Source: Pomphorhynchus laevis
Taxonomy: Eukaryota; Acanthocephala; Palaeacanthocephala; Echinorhynchida; Pomphorhynchidae
DNA: 64,000 bases
NCBI GenBank assembly: GCA_012934845.2
Contig: WNNJ02001496.1
Coordinates: forward strand, 1 to 64,000
Direction: 5' to 3'
Of the stretch, positions 1 to 11,477 are shown in pieces; within the stretch, counting starts at the first letter, position 1; each line of letters begins with the position of its first letter. Under the pieces are notes generated by a model. The model saw only the letters and a program-made list of their open reading frames with translations, ran no database searches and was not told the DNA's origin. The position numbers and the translations under genes were made by a program.

Positions 1-155
1 AAGAGAAAATCATTTTGATATTTCGCTAACTTCTGTTAGCATCTTTAGAAAATTACAATCTCAAGAAAATTGTAATTTTCTGAAGATGCTAACAGAAGTT
101 AGCGAAATATCAAAATAATCTTATCTTTGATCCAGCTCCAATAATTATTTATTAA
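1..155. repeat. Fold-back (palindromic) element, left edge cut
   Basis: Arms of about 50 bp read TTTGATATTTCGCTAACTTC...and its reverse complement around a short centre near 62. The outer right arm (GATCCAGCTCC...) has no left mate because the window starts inside the element. The same family recurs at about 18150-18345, 22980-23175 and 46095-46250. A non-autonomous element is likely; no transposase is present. Confidence 0.7.
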
Positions 156-712
156 AAATTATACATTGATTCGCTTAAATAAGATTTCGACTACTCATCA
201 TGATAATGCTGTGCATTTATAATAAGTTAATCATATTCTGATGTGGAGTTTTAAAGTTCAGAACGGAAACGTAATCGTCGATCCACTACTTCGATATCAT
301 GATATTCATGACTTCTTCAATATAAATGATAAACTTCGATATCATGAATTTTTAGCTACGGATATCTCGTGAATTTGTGCAAAATTATAGAATACAGTTT
401 TAATTTTAGTTGGAACTTGTTAATTGTTAATTAATTTACAGAGACTGAATCCTTATTGACTGAAAGTCCATATCGAAAAACAACATGTGCAATTATATTA
501 ATTCGCGTACATCCACCAGCAATACTAAATTATAGTTTGATTTTTCCATAAGCTACAAGTGGAAGCTACTTGCTCCAATATTATGACAAGGATTGCAGAA
601 AGCTTTTAAATTCCAGAATTATGACATTGCTTGAGCTTTTCTGGATTGCACTCACACGAACGTGTTCACAAATTATGCATTTTTCAGTTAAATGTGCATT
701 CAGTTTTGCTTT
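120..712. other. AT-rich intron or flank with a recurring block
   Basis: No coding signal found. The part at about 545-740 (CTCCAATATTATGACAAGGATTGCAGAAAGC...) recurs in diverged form at about 34140-34310, 37830-38020 and 53040-53230, so it belongs to the intron sequence that was duplicated with the exons. Confidence 0.5.
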
Positions 713-1197
713 CAAACAAATATTATTGGAAACTTTCATTATCGGTTTTTGATCTAGTTGCCGGTACAATCCTAATCAGGACTTCCAGTCCTGATCACAT
801 ATGATCAGGACTGTAATAATTCGAAAGCCCAGCAGAGAAAGACGAAAGCCCAGCAGAGGAAGATGAAAGTTGCCTACTTTATTGTAGGCAACAATAAAGT
901 AAACTTTAACTGTTATTGGAAATCTGAATACTTCTATATATTAAAGTAATATTTTCTTTAATATTGAAATATTCAACTTTCCAATAATATTTAAAGTATG
1001 CTTTCATGTCCAAAGTTACTCTCATTATTAGCTTTTGGTTTAATTACCGACACGAGAAAGATAAAGAAAACTTATTCCTGCTGAGCTTTCGACTTATTAC
1101 AGTCCTGATCACATGTGACCAGGACTGTATCGGCAATTTGTATCGGCAATTAGATCAAAAATCAATAACGAAAGTTCCCAATGATATTTGTTTTTAA
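713..1197. mobile_element. Terminal-inverted-repeat element, non-autonomous
   Basis: The left end (about 713-775: ACAAATATTATTGGAAACTT...GATCTAGTTGCCGG) is the reverse complement, with a few mismatches, of the right end (about 1135-1197). Inner inverted motifs also pair, for example CAGCAGAG with CTGCTGAG. Two nested palindromes of the form CAGTCCTGATCA...TGATCAGGACTG sit at about 794-820 and 1100-1127. No intact ORF is visible inside; a MITE-like element is the simplest reading. Confidence 0.55.
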
Positions 1198-1696
1198 TTT
1201 TATTCGATTCGTTGTGTAATAGTAGGAAAGAGCCGCATAATCGATATAAACTAATATTATAGTTTTTGACGTTGCTTTTGTTTATATGTTTGTCAATTGC
1301 TAAGAATAAATCTATTTATTTGCTTACCTGCATGGGTTTACTGTAAAACATGCCATTGATTGTTTACTGTATAAGATGATGTCACTTATGTTTATTATTC
1401 GTTAAATTTAAAAATACAGGAAATTAATTGTTTAATCGTGATATTTAATTTCAATTGTAAATTGAATAGCTCCATGCTAATGATTTGGGAATTTAACTGC
1501 TATTTGTTTACTATAAAATACAAAGAGTGTTTTATTACCAAAGCGGTTATTAATGTATTGGTTTAATTTTCCCAGGACTCGTTTTTATATTTATAAATTC
1601 ATTCGATATTTTCTGTTAATGAAAATATCAAAATAACATACAATTAATTTACTTATCCTGATCAATTCATAAGCAAACGATAATTTATCTGTTTAG
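1198..1696 (+). other. Intron upstream of E1, shared with 38165-38390
   Basis: About 1200-1440 (GTTGTGTAATAGTAGGAAAGAGC...) matches 38165-38390 in the same orientation. The last 60 bases carry the motif shared before A exons, ending CTGTTTAG. No ORF is supported. Confidence 0.5.
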
Positions 1697-1762
1697 AGAG
1701 TTTTATAATATTAAAGTCGTCTCAGAGTATGTTCTGGAAATCTTGGCTAATGTTACTGTGTT
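1697..1762 (+). CDS. E1: 66-nt A-type mini-exon, 22-residue repeat
   Basis: Bounded by CTGTTTAG and GTAAGT. After one base that completes a split codon the frame is open for 21 codons and leaves TT, so both flanking introns are phase 2. The peptide begins EFYNIKVV and ends EILANVTV; NVT is a glycosylation sequon. The 60 bases upstream (AATTCATAA...TTATCTGTTTAG) recur before the other A exons. Its B partner would be E2, now 5.7 kb away because nested LINEs inserted between them. The host gene is not recognised; repeat membership is clear from 23 relatives in the window. Confidence 0.85.
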
Positions 1763-2054
1763 GTAAGTACACGTGAATTTAATGTATTTATCTCATTTAT
1801 GTGAAAATTATTACATATATAAAAATACAATATACAAAATATCCGTAATTATCAAATTTTTAAAATTTAACAACTCAATATCTTTGAGTTCAAATTAGAT
1901 AAAATAATAATATGGAGAAATTTATTTATCCGTATAGCCTTTTGGTAAGGATTGAAATACAAACAAATATTGCATTCCGTAAACAGGCAATAAAAACTAT
2001 TTAACATCAGTTATATACATGTTAATACTTCAATAAGAATTTGCGTAGCTGTGC

Positions 2055-3264
2055 GGTTTATCAGGAACTGCGTAGTTTGTCAATCTCAGCTAATCATAAT
2101 TTAGACAAATGTGGGCAAGAAAAAACATGCAGTAAGGATTCACAAGGAACGCCACAGAATATACATTTGCATTAAAGGGAGACTGGATGAATTTGAATAT
2201 TAATAATGCAAAATTTATCGTGATAATCATGAATAGAAAGCCTCCATAGTAATGGTATCTTAATATAACATGCCTGCTGCCACCGAGAAAACGGTGGGTT
2301 TTTTTCGAAAACGCTTGAGTTTTTGGCAAGTTGAATATCGCGCAAACATAATTGGAGCACGTAGGAATACGAGAGAATATGGCGACCGATGTAGAGGAAC
2401 ATTTAACTGAAACACCCACAATGTGCTTAATAAATCTGTACTGACAGTTATCAATTTGAGCAAAGTTCGAAGAGGATAAGTCCGACCATATTACCGTTAA
2501 ACCGTATATCAAAATTGGCAAAAGCATTACACGAAAGTATTTAATTTCAACCACATAGCACCCAGATTACTTACATTACAGGTAGCCATAGTAATCTTCA
2601 ACAATATTTCCTCCACATGCGAGGTGAAGAACCATCTAGAATTCAACTGCAACCGAAGATATGTAATATTCCTGCAAAATTCAAGATGCTAAAAGTCTAA
2701 AATAAGCTTATCGTTTTTCTTTAATTGACCTCCACGCCTAAATTTTACAAACTTAGATTTGTACAAATATATTTTCAAATAATTGCCCATTAAGTATTTA
2801 GAAAATTCATCCAAAGCTAGTTATGATTCGTTCAGACTTGCAGACATAATAGCTAGGTCGTCCGCATACATAACCGTTGTTGCCGAGCTTCTACCACTAC
2901 AAATTATTCGAGGTAAATGTTCTACCTTCTATATGGGACTCAGATGGTCGCCCTGCATGACACCCTGTGTAGATGAGAAATATTCAGAATATTTCAGTTC
3001 GTCAAAAACTTTAAGGTAGTTTGGTTCTAAGATGTTCTTTATTAACTGTAGTAATCCACCATTTATGTAAAAATAATGAGGTAATTTGAAAAGCAGTAAT
3101 GTGTGATTAACAGAGTCAAAAACCTTAACAAAATCTATGAATATGGTATATAAAGGCTTTCTAACATAAAATGATTTATGTACTTCATTCCTAACAATAT
3201 TCAATGCATTTAAAGCTGAGCGGTTAGTACGAAAACCGAACTATTCATGTAGAAGCAAATATTC
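2055..3264 (-). mobile_element. LINE-A, 3' part: reverse transcriptase remnant
   Basis: The minus strand reads as the core and C-terminal half of a non-LTR retrotransposon reverse transcriptase. 3204-2929 holds YTIFIDFVKVFDSVNH (motif A region) and QGVMQGDHLSPI (motif B). MYADDLAIMSAS follows in another frame, with YADD at 2857-2868, and 2554-2400 holds LLPILIYGLTVIW. Stops and frameshifts break it up. It continues in the 5' direction at 6583 after the RTE insertion. A related sense scrap lies at 25.7-26.3 kb. Confidence 0.8.
3253..3264. repeat. Target-site duplication, left copy
   Basis: AAGCAAATATTC, matched exactly at 6583-6594. Removing the sequence between the copies rejoins LINE-A coding sequence. 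Confidence 0.8.
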
Positions 3265-6200
3265 AATAACAATTTCTAGACAAAAAAGCAAATAATAATA
3301 CACAAGATATTTTCTGTCAACCACTGGTCCGGGTGTCGGATCGTGGAGGCAGTGCACGAACCAAACTATTCCAGACATCGCGATTCTAAGCAACAGCCAA
3401 GAGTTCTCTTTTAGATAGCCCAAAGCGGTTTTCAGCCAGTTTCAAGATTTAATCTCTCCACCAGTATCGAGGTCTCTCTCGAGGTCTTTTTCCAGAGAGT
3501 CCAGCTTAGAAAATCTTCCCATATGTGGATCCCTAGACATCTTCAGAACGTGTTTTAGTCACCTCAACTGACTTTCTTAGATGTGGAGAAAAAGCGAATT
3601 TACTCTGAATGCATCCCGGATGATTAAATTCTTAACCTTATCTCTAAGGCTAAGACCGGTCACACAGCGAAGGAACCTCATTTCGGTCACCGGTATCCGA
3701 GATCTTATCCTTTCGGACATAACCCAAAGCTCAAGACCATAGGTTAAGATAGGAACGTAAATTGAGTAGTAAGCCGAAAGCTTTGTCCGAAGACAACTCT
3801 TGCTTCATAAAGACATACCTGTACAAAGAACGCATTGCTGCGTAAGAAGCACATCTCCCTGGTGTTTCTCCCCTCCTTCGAGAACAATATTCCGAAAGAC
3901 TTAAAATCCTTCTATGTAAACAAGGAACAGGAGAATGAAATCCTCCCGTCTCGTAATTTTGTCCATGTAAACACGGAACAAAAAGGAGACAAAGGACAAC
4001 CCTGACGAAGCCCAACGCCTACTAGAAGTGATTTAGACTTCCTACCTAGAACACGGGCACAGTTTATACTTTGTTCATTCAGAGAAGCCACAGCTACTTG
4101 AAGATAGTGTGGTACTCCATACTCTCTTAGTACCTCCCACAACCTCTCTCGCGGCACTGGATCGAACACTTTCACTAAATAAACAAATCACATGTAGATC
4201 AGTTGAGCGAACTTCAAAGAGCGTTCGAGGATAATTGAGAGAGTAAAGAGCTGATCGGTAGTTCCATGATCTAGATGAATGCCGCATTGTTCCTCTTGCA
4301 AAAATTCCTCAACTATAGGGCGTATCCTTAACTCAAGAATCTTAGCAAATAAATTATCAGTTTGGCTAACAAGAGTGATGACCCGATAATTGGAACACAC
4401 TATTCTGTAAGCTTTCTAAAAGATTCGTATGATCATCCCAGTTGGTCACTCACTAGGAACTTTGCCCGACTTTAATTCAACGTTGAATATCCGTGTGAGC
4501 TACTTCATGCACACAACTTCGAGAGCTTTAAATCTTTAGGTGGAGTATCATCTACTCCAGAAGACTTGTCGCTATGAAGCTTTTAACAATAGCAATGACA
4601 TATTCCAAAGATATAAACTCTCCAGTAAGTTTTAAAAGCTCTACCTCTGTAAGATAAGGGATATCCTCATCATTAATGAGACTTATAAAATGCTATTACT
4701 AACAACCAAGTATTTCAAAGTCAGTCAGCATAGATCTTTTCTTGTCATAGACAGTTTGAGGAGTTTTTTTGCTTTCCAACACGAAGTTTCTTGATTGTAC
4801 TCCGGAACATCCTCGAAGCCGACCTATAATCAAGTTCTACGTGCTCTCCAAACTTCTCCCAAACCGCTTTCTTTGCTTCGGTATCGAGCTAAAGCTCTTT
4901 TTACCTTTCGGTACTTGTCTACAGTAACCATTGATTTATCAGACAATGTTTCCGTACAAGACAGCTTATTTTGTTAAACGAAATCTCTAACTGTGTGTGT
5001 CCACTAAGTTGTTCAAGTATTTCCTCCGCGACAAGCACTAATGTCTTCGAGGCACAACTTTTCACAGCTGCTTTTCCAAGCGAGGATATGAACATCTTCC
5101 ATTCCTGATTAATGCCCTTCACCTCTTCGGGTAACTGAGAGAAGTCCTCCCGGATGTAGCAAAACGTTCTTTTACAAAATCATATGCTAGACGCTTCCAG
5201 CGCGCCTTTACACAACGTTTGGGCTTAACAGGCTTATCTAGCATCCGATCATGCCATTGAAGCTTACTAACTACAAAGTAGTGATCGGTTGACAGCTCAG
5301 CTACTCTCTTCAATGAGTATCCTTAACATAACATCGCAGATCAGATGAAACGATTACAAAATCGATCAATGATCTTTGACTTCAAGAATCCTGATGCCAT
5401 GTGCATCAATGAACCTCGTTATGTTCAAACATATTGTTGCTTATGCACAAATTGTTACAAGAACAGAAGTTTAATAACTCAACAACACTCGTATTCAGAT
5501 CACAGAGTTTGTTCCTCCCCACACGCCCTTATAAATGCTACTGTTGCAAACAACATGAGCATTGAAGTATCCAATAGAACATGGGAATCAATAACAGAAG
5601 AACTATCAAAACGCCTGAAGATCTTCCACGAAGGTTGCGTATTCCGAGATAATGTTGGGAGCACACGCACACATAACAGTTATCCTATTTCCCTCTTTTA
5701 CTAAAGCATCAAAGACGTCACTTTTGCGTTAACTGGATTAAACCTTTCTACTACGAACGACTATCGGGGACTTGTAAGTACCCCAACACTCGCCTCCCAT
5801 CGCTTTCTGTTGGTAACTCCTGAATAGTTTAAGGTTCAACCTTAATCCAAAAGTTTAGTCACAATTCCAGAATAGTGAAGAAAAGTCACTCTTTATCTTT
5901 TGACCAAAGCAAACCATTTCCCAACTAATTATGGTTCGTTTCCCACCATCAAGATGACATTCCACGTTCTTACAATATGACTAGTTTCCTTCGGATGTTT
6001 ATGGCTCTTTCGCTGTCTATGTATAACTGCTTGGTCACAGGGCACCCGACAATGAAAACTCTTACGTTCAGTGGTGAGTTGATAATTGTTCTTCGCACTT
6101 AATTTATATTTTTTAAATTTGTTGCTTGTCATTTTCATTGTCTGAGTTGGCTTGTTTAGCTATCTTCCGTTTCTGATATCTTTGATGATCCAACATCGTT

Positions 6201-6582
6201 ACTGTAAGGAGATAGGTCTCCGAGATTATCTCCTGCCTTTTCATCTATTGTCCAATCTACCGTTGTAGTCATCTGAGTGATTTTGCTTGTTCAACTATTT
6301 CCCGTTCCCGATATCCGTTGATGATGCAACGTCGCTACTGCAAGGACACGGCCTCGGTGATTCTCTTCCGCTTTTTCGTCCATTGTCCAATCCGTCGTTT
6401 AAGTCATCTGAGGGATCTGATATAGTTTATGAAAGGACTGTCCCTACGGCTGATGAAAGTAGGTCAATTATTTATCCGTTGATCGACGAATGTCGAACAT
6501 CCGTTGCCTGGGCCGCTCCACGAAGAGTTTAATTGATAATAGGCGACAGTTTAATACTTAATCGACTGGCGCCTAGCGTCCC
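3265..6582 (-). mobile_element. RTE-like LINE, 3.3 kb, nested in LINE-A
   Basis: Flanked by the 12-bp direct repeat AAGCAAATATTC (3253-3264 and 6583-6594), taken as the target-site duplication; the length fits full-size RTE elements. On the minus strand: start of an apurinic-type endonuclease (RTWNVILMVGNEP, about 5976-5932), CACAPN of the same domain near 5660, its end ELSTDHYFVVSKL near 5298-5260, then RT motifs NYRVITLV (4391), VPRERLWEVLREYGVP (near 4150), GVGLRQGCPLSP (near 4000) and the C-terminal ILTYGLELWVMSERIRSRI (near 3740). Many frameshifts and stops; a dead copy. Confidence 0.85.
6158..6420. repeat. Tandem duplication of about 130 bp in RTE 5' region
   Basis: Two diverged copies side by side: TTGTTTAGCTATCTTCCGTT... 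at 6155 and TTGTTCAACTATTTCCCGTT... at 6287, each running through GATGATCCAAC or GATGATGCAAC to GTCATCTGAG. They lie in the 5' untranslated part of the RTE element. The 81-residue ORF across the second copy is on the wrong strand and is not claimed as a gene. Confidence 0.7.
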
Positions 6583-6594
6583 AAGCAAATATTC
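6583..6594. repeat. Target-site duplication, right copy
   Basis: AAGCAAATATTC, partner of 3253-3264. Confidence 0.8.
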
Positions 6595-7205
6595 GCTAAA
6601 TTTAATGTTGCAACGAGTCATGGCCAAGGTAAAAGCTTATAGGTTTGGTAAAAAAGAGTAATACCATGATAAAAATCAACGTTATTAGCATAATATTTTC
6701 GTTTATACAATACCTTAATAACACCGTATTTCCTAGATTCAGGAACAGAGCAGCCTGCTAAGAAAGCAGTTGAAAAGGACACCCAATAATCTATAAATAT
6801 ATCAAAAGATGCTCGAATTTTTCTATGCATAATTTATCAGGACAAGCGGCTTTCTTATTTTTCATTTTATTGATGCACACATGTAGTTCTTCTTTCGTAA
6901 ATACAACATTTAACGGGTCACAAAGTGACGGCGTATCGTGAGAGATGACGTTATTTAATTCCTGTCTTAAATCAACAACATTTTCTCCACCTTGAATTCC
7001 CAAAAAGTGCGAACTTCAATCTGAAAGAGGAATTAAAGAAGACTTTTGACAACGTTTAGTTGTAAGGTTCCAAGGAAACTTAGCAGCATACATTATATTT
7101 TGAGACTCTAACCTGGTTAATCGGAATTGATTAAATTCATTAAACAGAACAATATACTGCCTTTTACACATGAAGTATTCATTCTTAAAATAATATGGAT
7201 TCATT
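6583..7205 (-). mobile_element. LINE-A, 5' part: pre-RT linker
   Basis: The minus strand reads, in order, CKRQYIVLFNEF (7160 region), FTKEELHVCINKMKNKKA (typical charged linker ahead of LINE RT) and SVPESRKYGVIKVLYKRK (the P-E-x-W-K-x-x-x-I-x-x-x-Y-K-x-K region of LINE RTs). The last codons, at about 6600, join across the RTE insertion to the FGFRTNRSAL segment at 3235. The true 5' end is not clear; no endonuclease domain is visible upstream, so LINE-A is probably 5'-truncated. Confidence 0.75.
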
Positions 7206-7492
7206 CAGATTAAATAATAATATATTTTATATTGATAAAACTTTTATGGTTAGATGCCTCAGAATTTACTTTTGAATAAAACCCTTTACAAAATACAATC
7301 GTTTATATTGCTATAATGTTAGCAACCTATAATTTTGAATTCATCATTACTTTTGTAATGATTGTTAACGATTCTATGTTATTACGTTGTGTAGTATATT
7401 TAATTTTATATATAAAATTCAAATAATAAAATTAAAATGGTCTATTTAAGCACTACCGATGTTTTAAAATTTATTCAATTTTTAATATTTAG

Positions 7493-7558
7493 AAAGTTCT
7501 ACGATACGTTCTTTGATACACACTCTTTAATGGTTATTTATGGTAATGTTAGTTATAT
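7493..7558 (+). CDS. E2: 66-nt B-type mini-exon
   Basis: Acceptor ATATTTAG, donor GTAAGT. Open only in the phase-2 frame: the other two forward frames hit TGA and TAA. The peptide begins KFYDTFFDTH and ends VIYGNVSY, one of the closest to the family consensus, with an NVS sequon. It ends AT, so the split codon is Ile or Met. It lies just 3' of the LINE block that separates it from E1. Confidence 0.87.
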
Positions 7559-9709
7559 GTAAGTACCAGTGAAGCTTAAATTTTCATTTTTGTGTCTGTA
7601 TTTTTTATTCAAATATTTTTGCCTTGATTTTTTTAATTATTTCTATCAGTACAATTTCACAAAGATTGTTCTTCCTTTCTTCTTGGACATGCTTTTTTCT
7701 ATTTTTATTAAAATGTAGTAGCAATTAAATTGTTTAGATCGTGTATTGTTTTCATCTTTCATATCTGTTTGTTTATGATTTAAGATAGCAATAAATTATT
7801 TTGTACATTACTCTACCATCTCAAGAATGCTGATTTTGAATCCAGTAGATTACCGTTCGGTAAAATATGGTGAGACAAGAATAGTTTCGTAAGAGGAATG
7901 ATCTTTAGTGGCTCATAACTAAGGTTAGATGATCTTGAGATGAAGGTGAGTGAGGTGGGTTATATACGGAATAAAGTGGGACTTTATGTTCTTTGGAATA
8001 AACAATATCTTGGATGACCGGATCGATCTACTTTCTTGAAAAAATATAAAACATGCATCTTGATCAGATAAATGTTGTTAGCTAATTAAAATAAGAAAAC
8101 AGCGAGCATGGTGATGCTTTTAAACTTTAAAGTATCGACATTTCCTGAACCATGCTAGGTTGTCTTTAATTCAGTTTGCAAACTTGCAAATACGTTCGAA
8201 TTGGACATGCTTTTTCGCCGTTTGCAGCATGATAACAGCATTTAGGGCAGCTTTTATCAAATTTAGATCAGAATTCCAGTGCCCTCAACGGTGACAGTTT
8301 TAACAATGGGGATACAACATGTCATCCATAAAAATCAAAATAAAAACTAAGTTTGTCCCAAGGAAGGGGTTGTGATTTGATTCAGATATTACTATATCAA
8401 TTTTGATTGTGTTTTTTTCAAAAAGATAAAATTCGTAACACATATTGCCAGGCTAGATCCCCAAGCAATACGATATATGCCTGTGAATTTTCTGGCAGAT
8501 TCATATGTTATATGGTCTCTATTTAATACCATGAAGGGTTGTCACAAATAATCCACGACTTTTAGAGGAATTTTGATTTTGACTTCTGTAATATTGTTTA
8601 GTTTTTCTGTAAAGGAAATTCCATAACTTTCTTTCCTCCTTAAGAAAATAAGGACGACATGAAGAATAAGGAAAGAATAAGGAAAGAAGATCTTTAATTA
8701 GGAATATATATTCCTTATTCAAATATATCGTATATTATTTATTAGTCAATTCATACAAATTGGCTTTTATTTATAATTTTAATAATAAATTGTATCATTA
8801 TATAAATTCTTATTGTATAAAATTTTATATAATTATTAATTATTTATAATTATTTATCTTTATTTTTAATTTATTCATTTATAAAATGCATATATTCAGA
8901 TATCCGATTTGATTCTATATTATTTGCACATCAAACTGTACTAACCATATATTCTTGCTTTGAAACAGTTATTTTTCGTTTATCGTTAAATTGATTGTTC
9001 AAATTTCATCACTGCAATTTTTGAATTATCGTTATTTTCCGTGAATTCGCTTATTTTCTTTAATAGCTTCGACAACACACTTTTCATCGCCTAAACTGAT
9101 ATCTACAATGTCAATTGTTATAAGTTATCCATGAATTTAATTGTATGTGTACAATTTATGGATAATTTGTAGCCTATTGCTATTGTATTTTATCGCTTCA
9201 TGTTAGTGCAATTGAAATATTGAAGTGCACAGTGTAGGAATCATTTATGATTCAACGATTAACAACATGAAGAGCAAATATATGTGCTTGAAAATTTATG
9301 TAAAATTAAATGGTCCTTCTTTTCATAGATGTTCCAATCAATTAAAAAAACTTTAAATCATATTTTCTGCTCATTTTTATAATACATGTCGATCTATTGT
9401 TAACGAATTTCATTAAAAATTCGTGTTTAATATTTTTTACAATTAAATTTTTTCTGTACTTGTGGCGATGCCTTTTCAAATTTTGTAAAATCACTTAATT
9501 GTTTCTACTAAGCAAATTAGCAAATAAAAAATGTAAAATGTTGTAATTTAATGCAAATATTTATTTTTATATTATATATAATTGCAGTTTAAGATTATTT
9601 TGAAGTTCTATATTTACAAAGGCAACGAAATTATTCGTGAATTGAAAGAACACTTTAACTTAATATATACGACATATTTACTATTAAAAAATAAAAATTC
9701 TTTACTTAG
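7559..9709 (+). other. Intron E2-E3, no further feature
   Basis: Strongly AT-rich. A TTATTAGTCAATTCAT motif near 8734 also flanks the PLE end near 48866, so this may be an ancient repeat end. ORFs here (for example 8519-8722 minus) show no recognisable motif and are not claimed. Confidence 0.5.
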
Positions 9710-9775
9710 AGAGTTTCACGATGCAAGTTTCAAATCAAACACGTCAATAGATATATCTAAGGATTGTAAAGATTT
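9710..9775 (+). CDS. E3: 66-nt A-type mini-exon
   Basis: Acceptor TTTACTTAG, donor GTAAGT. The phase-2 frame encodes a peptide beginning EFHDASFKSN and ending DISKDCKD. The first half matches the family (EFHD..., NTS sequon). The second half lacks the usual IYGNV motif and carries a rare cysteine. A 65-residue continuous ORF runs into it from upstream, but the shared acceptor and frame favour the 66-nt exon. Confidence 0.78.
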
Positions 9776-10017
9776 GTAAGTATTTGGAAATACTTAATAA
9801 AGTAATATTTTTACTTACAATTATTTTATACCTTATTCATCTATTTTATAGCTTGTTATTCTTGTTTTTAATGCGCTTTTTTGCTTGATTAAAAATTTGT
9901 TTTGATCTAAAATTTCTTATAAATGTTTCTTCAAAATTGAGGATTTATTCATTTAATAAATGAATAATTATTTAATTATTCAATTATTTATTTATTTGAT
10001 TTTTATGGCATTAATTG

Positions 10018-10990
10018 CAATAATATTTATAATCTGTTATAGTTTTTTATTCTAAGACAAGTTAAAATTAATATGATACAATTAATAATATATTAATATT
10101 TTTTTTGCATTTATATTTATTTCTGTTTACGAAGTATATTCTATGGCATTATATTTTTATAGTTTAATTCATAAATATATTAAATAAATTTTACTGATTT
10201 TGTTTTGATCTAAATAATATTTTATATTAAGTAATAATTATATATTACTAATATATATTTTAGTTTTATTATTCTGAGACAAGTTTAATAATATGTTGTG
10301 TGGCCCATGATATGTTTCATGGCCCATGATACTTGAATTTACATTGACAAAGAAATATGATGAGGTTAAATTATCGTAAATACACACGTCAAAGTAAAAC
10401 TGTTTTATCACTCTATCCATGTTCCCTGTGCAAATGATATGCAATAATATTTATAATCTGTTATAGTTTTTTATTCTGAGACAAGTTAGATATTATGTTA
10501 TTTAAAATTTATATGATACAATTAATAATATATTAATATTCTTTGCATTTATATTGCTTTCTGTTTAAGAATTATACTCTATGGCATTATATATGGCAAA
10601 TATATAAAATTAATTTTACTGATTTTGTTTTGATCTAAATAATATTTTATATAAAGTAATATAATATTATATATAAAGTAATAATTATTTGTCATATATT
10701 ATTTGGTTATTTGAACACGTTACGTCAATTGATTCATATGTAACCTTTTGCAAAGAAAAAGCAAATACATGCATATATTAGTCTAATATATAAGATTAAT
10801 ATATATTTTAGTTATTTTAATATATAAGTTTTATTATTCTATTATATTACTTTTATCATATATATCATATATATAAGTTTTATTATTCTATTATATTACT
10901 TTCATATATATATATATTAGTTTTATTATTCTGAGACAAGTTTAATAATATCTTGTGCTTAACAAATTATGATACAATTAATAATATATT
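10018..10990 (+). repeat. Diverged intron repeat, about 420-bp spacing
   Basis: The text GCAATAATATTTATAATCTG...TTTTATTCTAAGACAAG...GATACAATTAATAATATATTAAT occurs at about 10018 and 10441, with a shorter third copy at about 10920. It lies in the E3-E4 intron. Confidence 0.65.
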
Positions 10991-11432
10991 AATAATTTTA
11001 TGTGTTAATATTGATTTGTAATTAAGGAGTATTTCTGTTAAAAATTATTTCTCTATCTCACTATATTTTTAGTTAAATTCATAAATATATACAAAATATT
11101 TTATTGATTTTGTAGAATATATTTAAGTTATCACATATTTTATCACATATGTAAGTTAGTACCCAAGATGTAATAGACTTAGACAGTTTCTCATAGAACA
11201 ATTGGATCAAAGCTTGTTGCTTACCTTTGGGCATTTGCAAACTTTACTTTAAGCTTGCTTCCCATTACTGAAAGAACACTCCAAATGTGAATATATTATA
11301 TAATATATTAATGTGAATATGTATATCTTTGTTAATCTAAATGTGTTTGTATTTATTATTGTAATCAGATTGTATTCAAAATGCTTAGATCATACTTTAT
11401 TTTTATATATAAATGCTCATTTTAATATTTAG

Positions 11433-11477
11433 AAAGTTTTTCGATTCAATCATTGAAGCTGACGCTTCACTTGAACT
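11433..11477 (+). CDS. E4: 45-nt short mini-exon
   Basis: Acceptor ATATTTAG, donor GTAAGT, phase 2 at both ends, 15 codons in total. The peptide KFFDSIIEADASLE shares the K-F-x-D start and S-L core of the B exons but lacks seven codons, mainly the IYGNV part. It ends CT (split Leu). It is paralogous to E5; the two lie in a tandem intron duplication of about 1.75 kb period (the upstream text at 11150-11290 recurs at 12875-13010). Confidence 0.78.

Noticed and set aside
5345-5704. 119-codon plus-strand ORF
   Set aside because: Lies antisense to the RTE endonuclease; the minus strand carries the family motifs.
6287-6532. 81-codon plus-strand ORF
   Set aside because: Crosses the 5' tandem duplication of the RTE on the opposite strand; no motif of its own.
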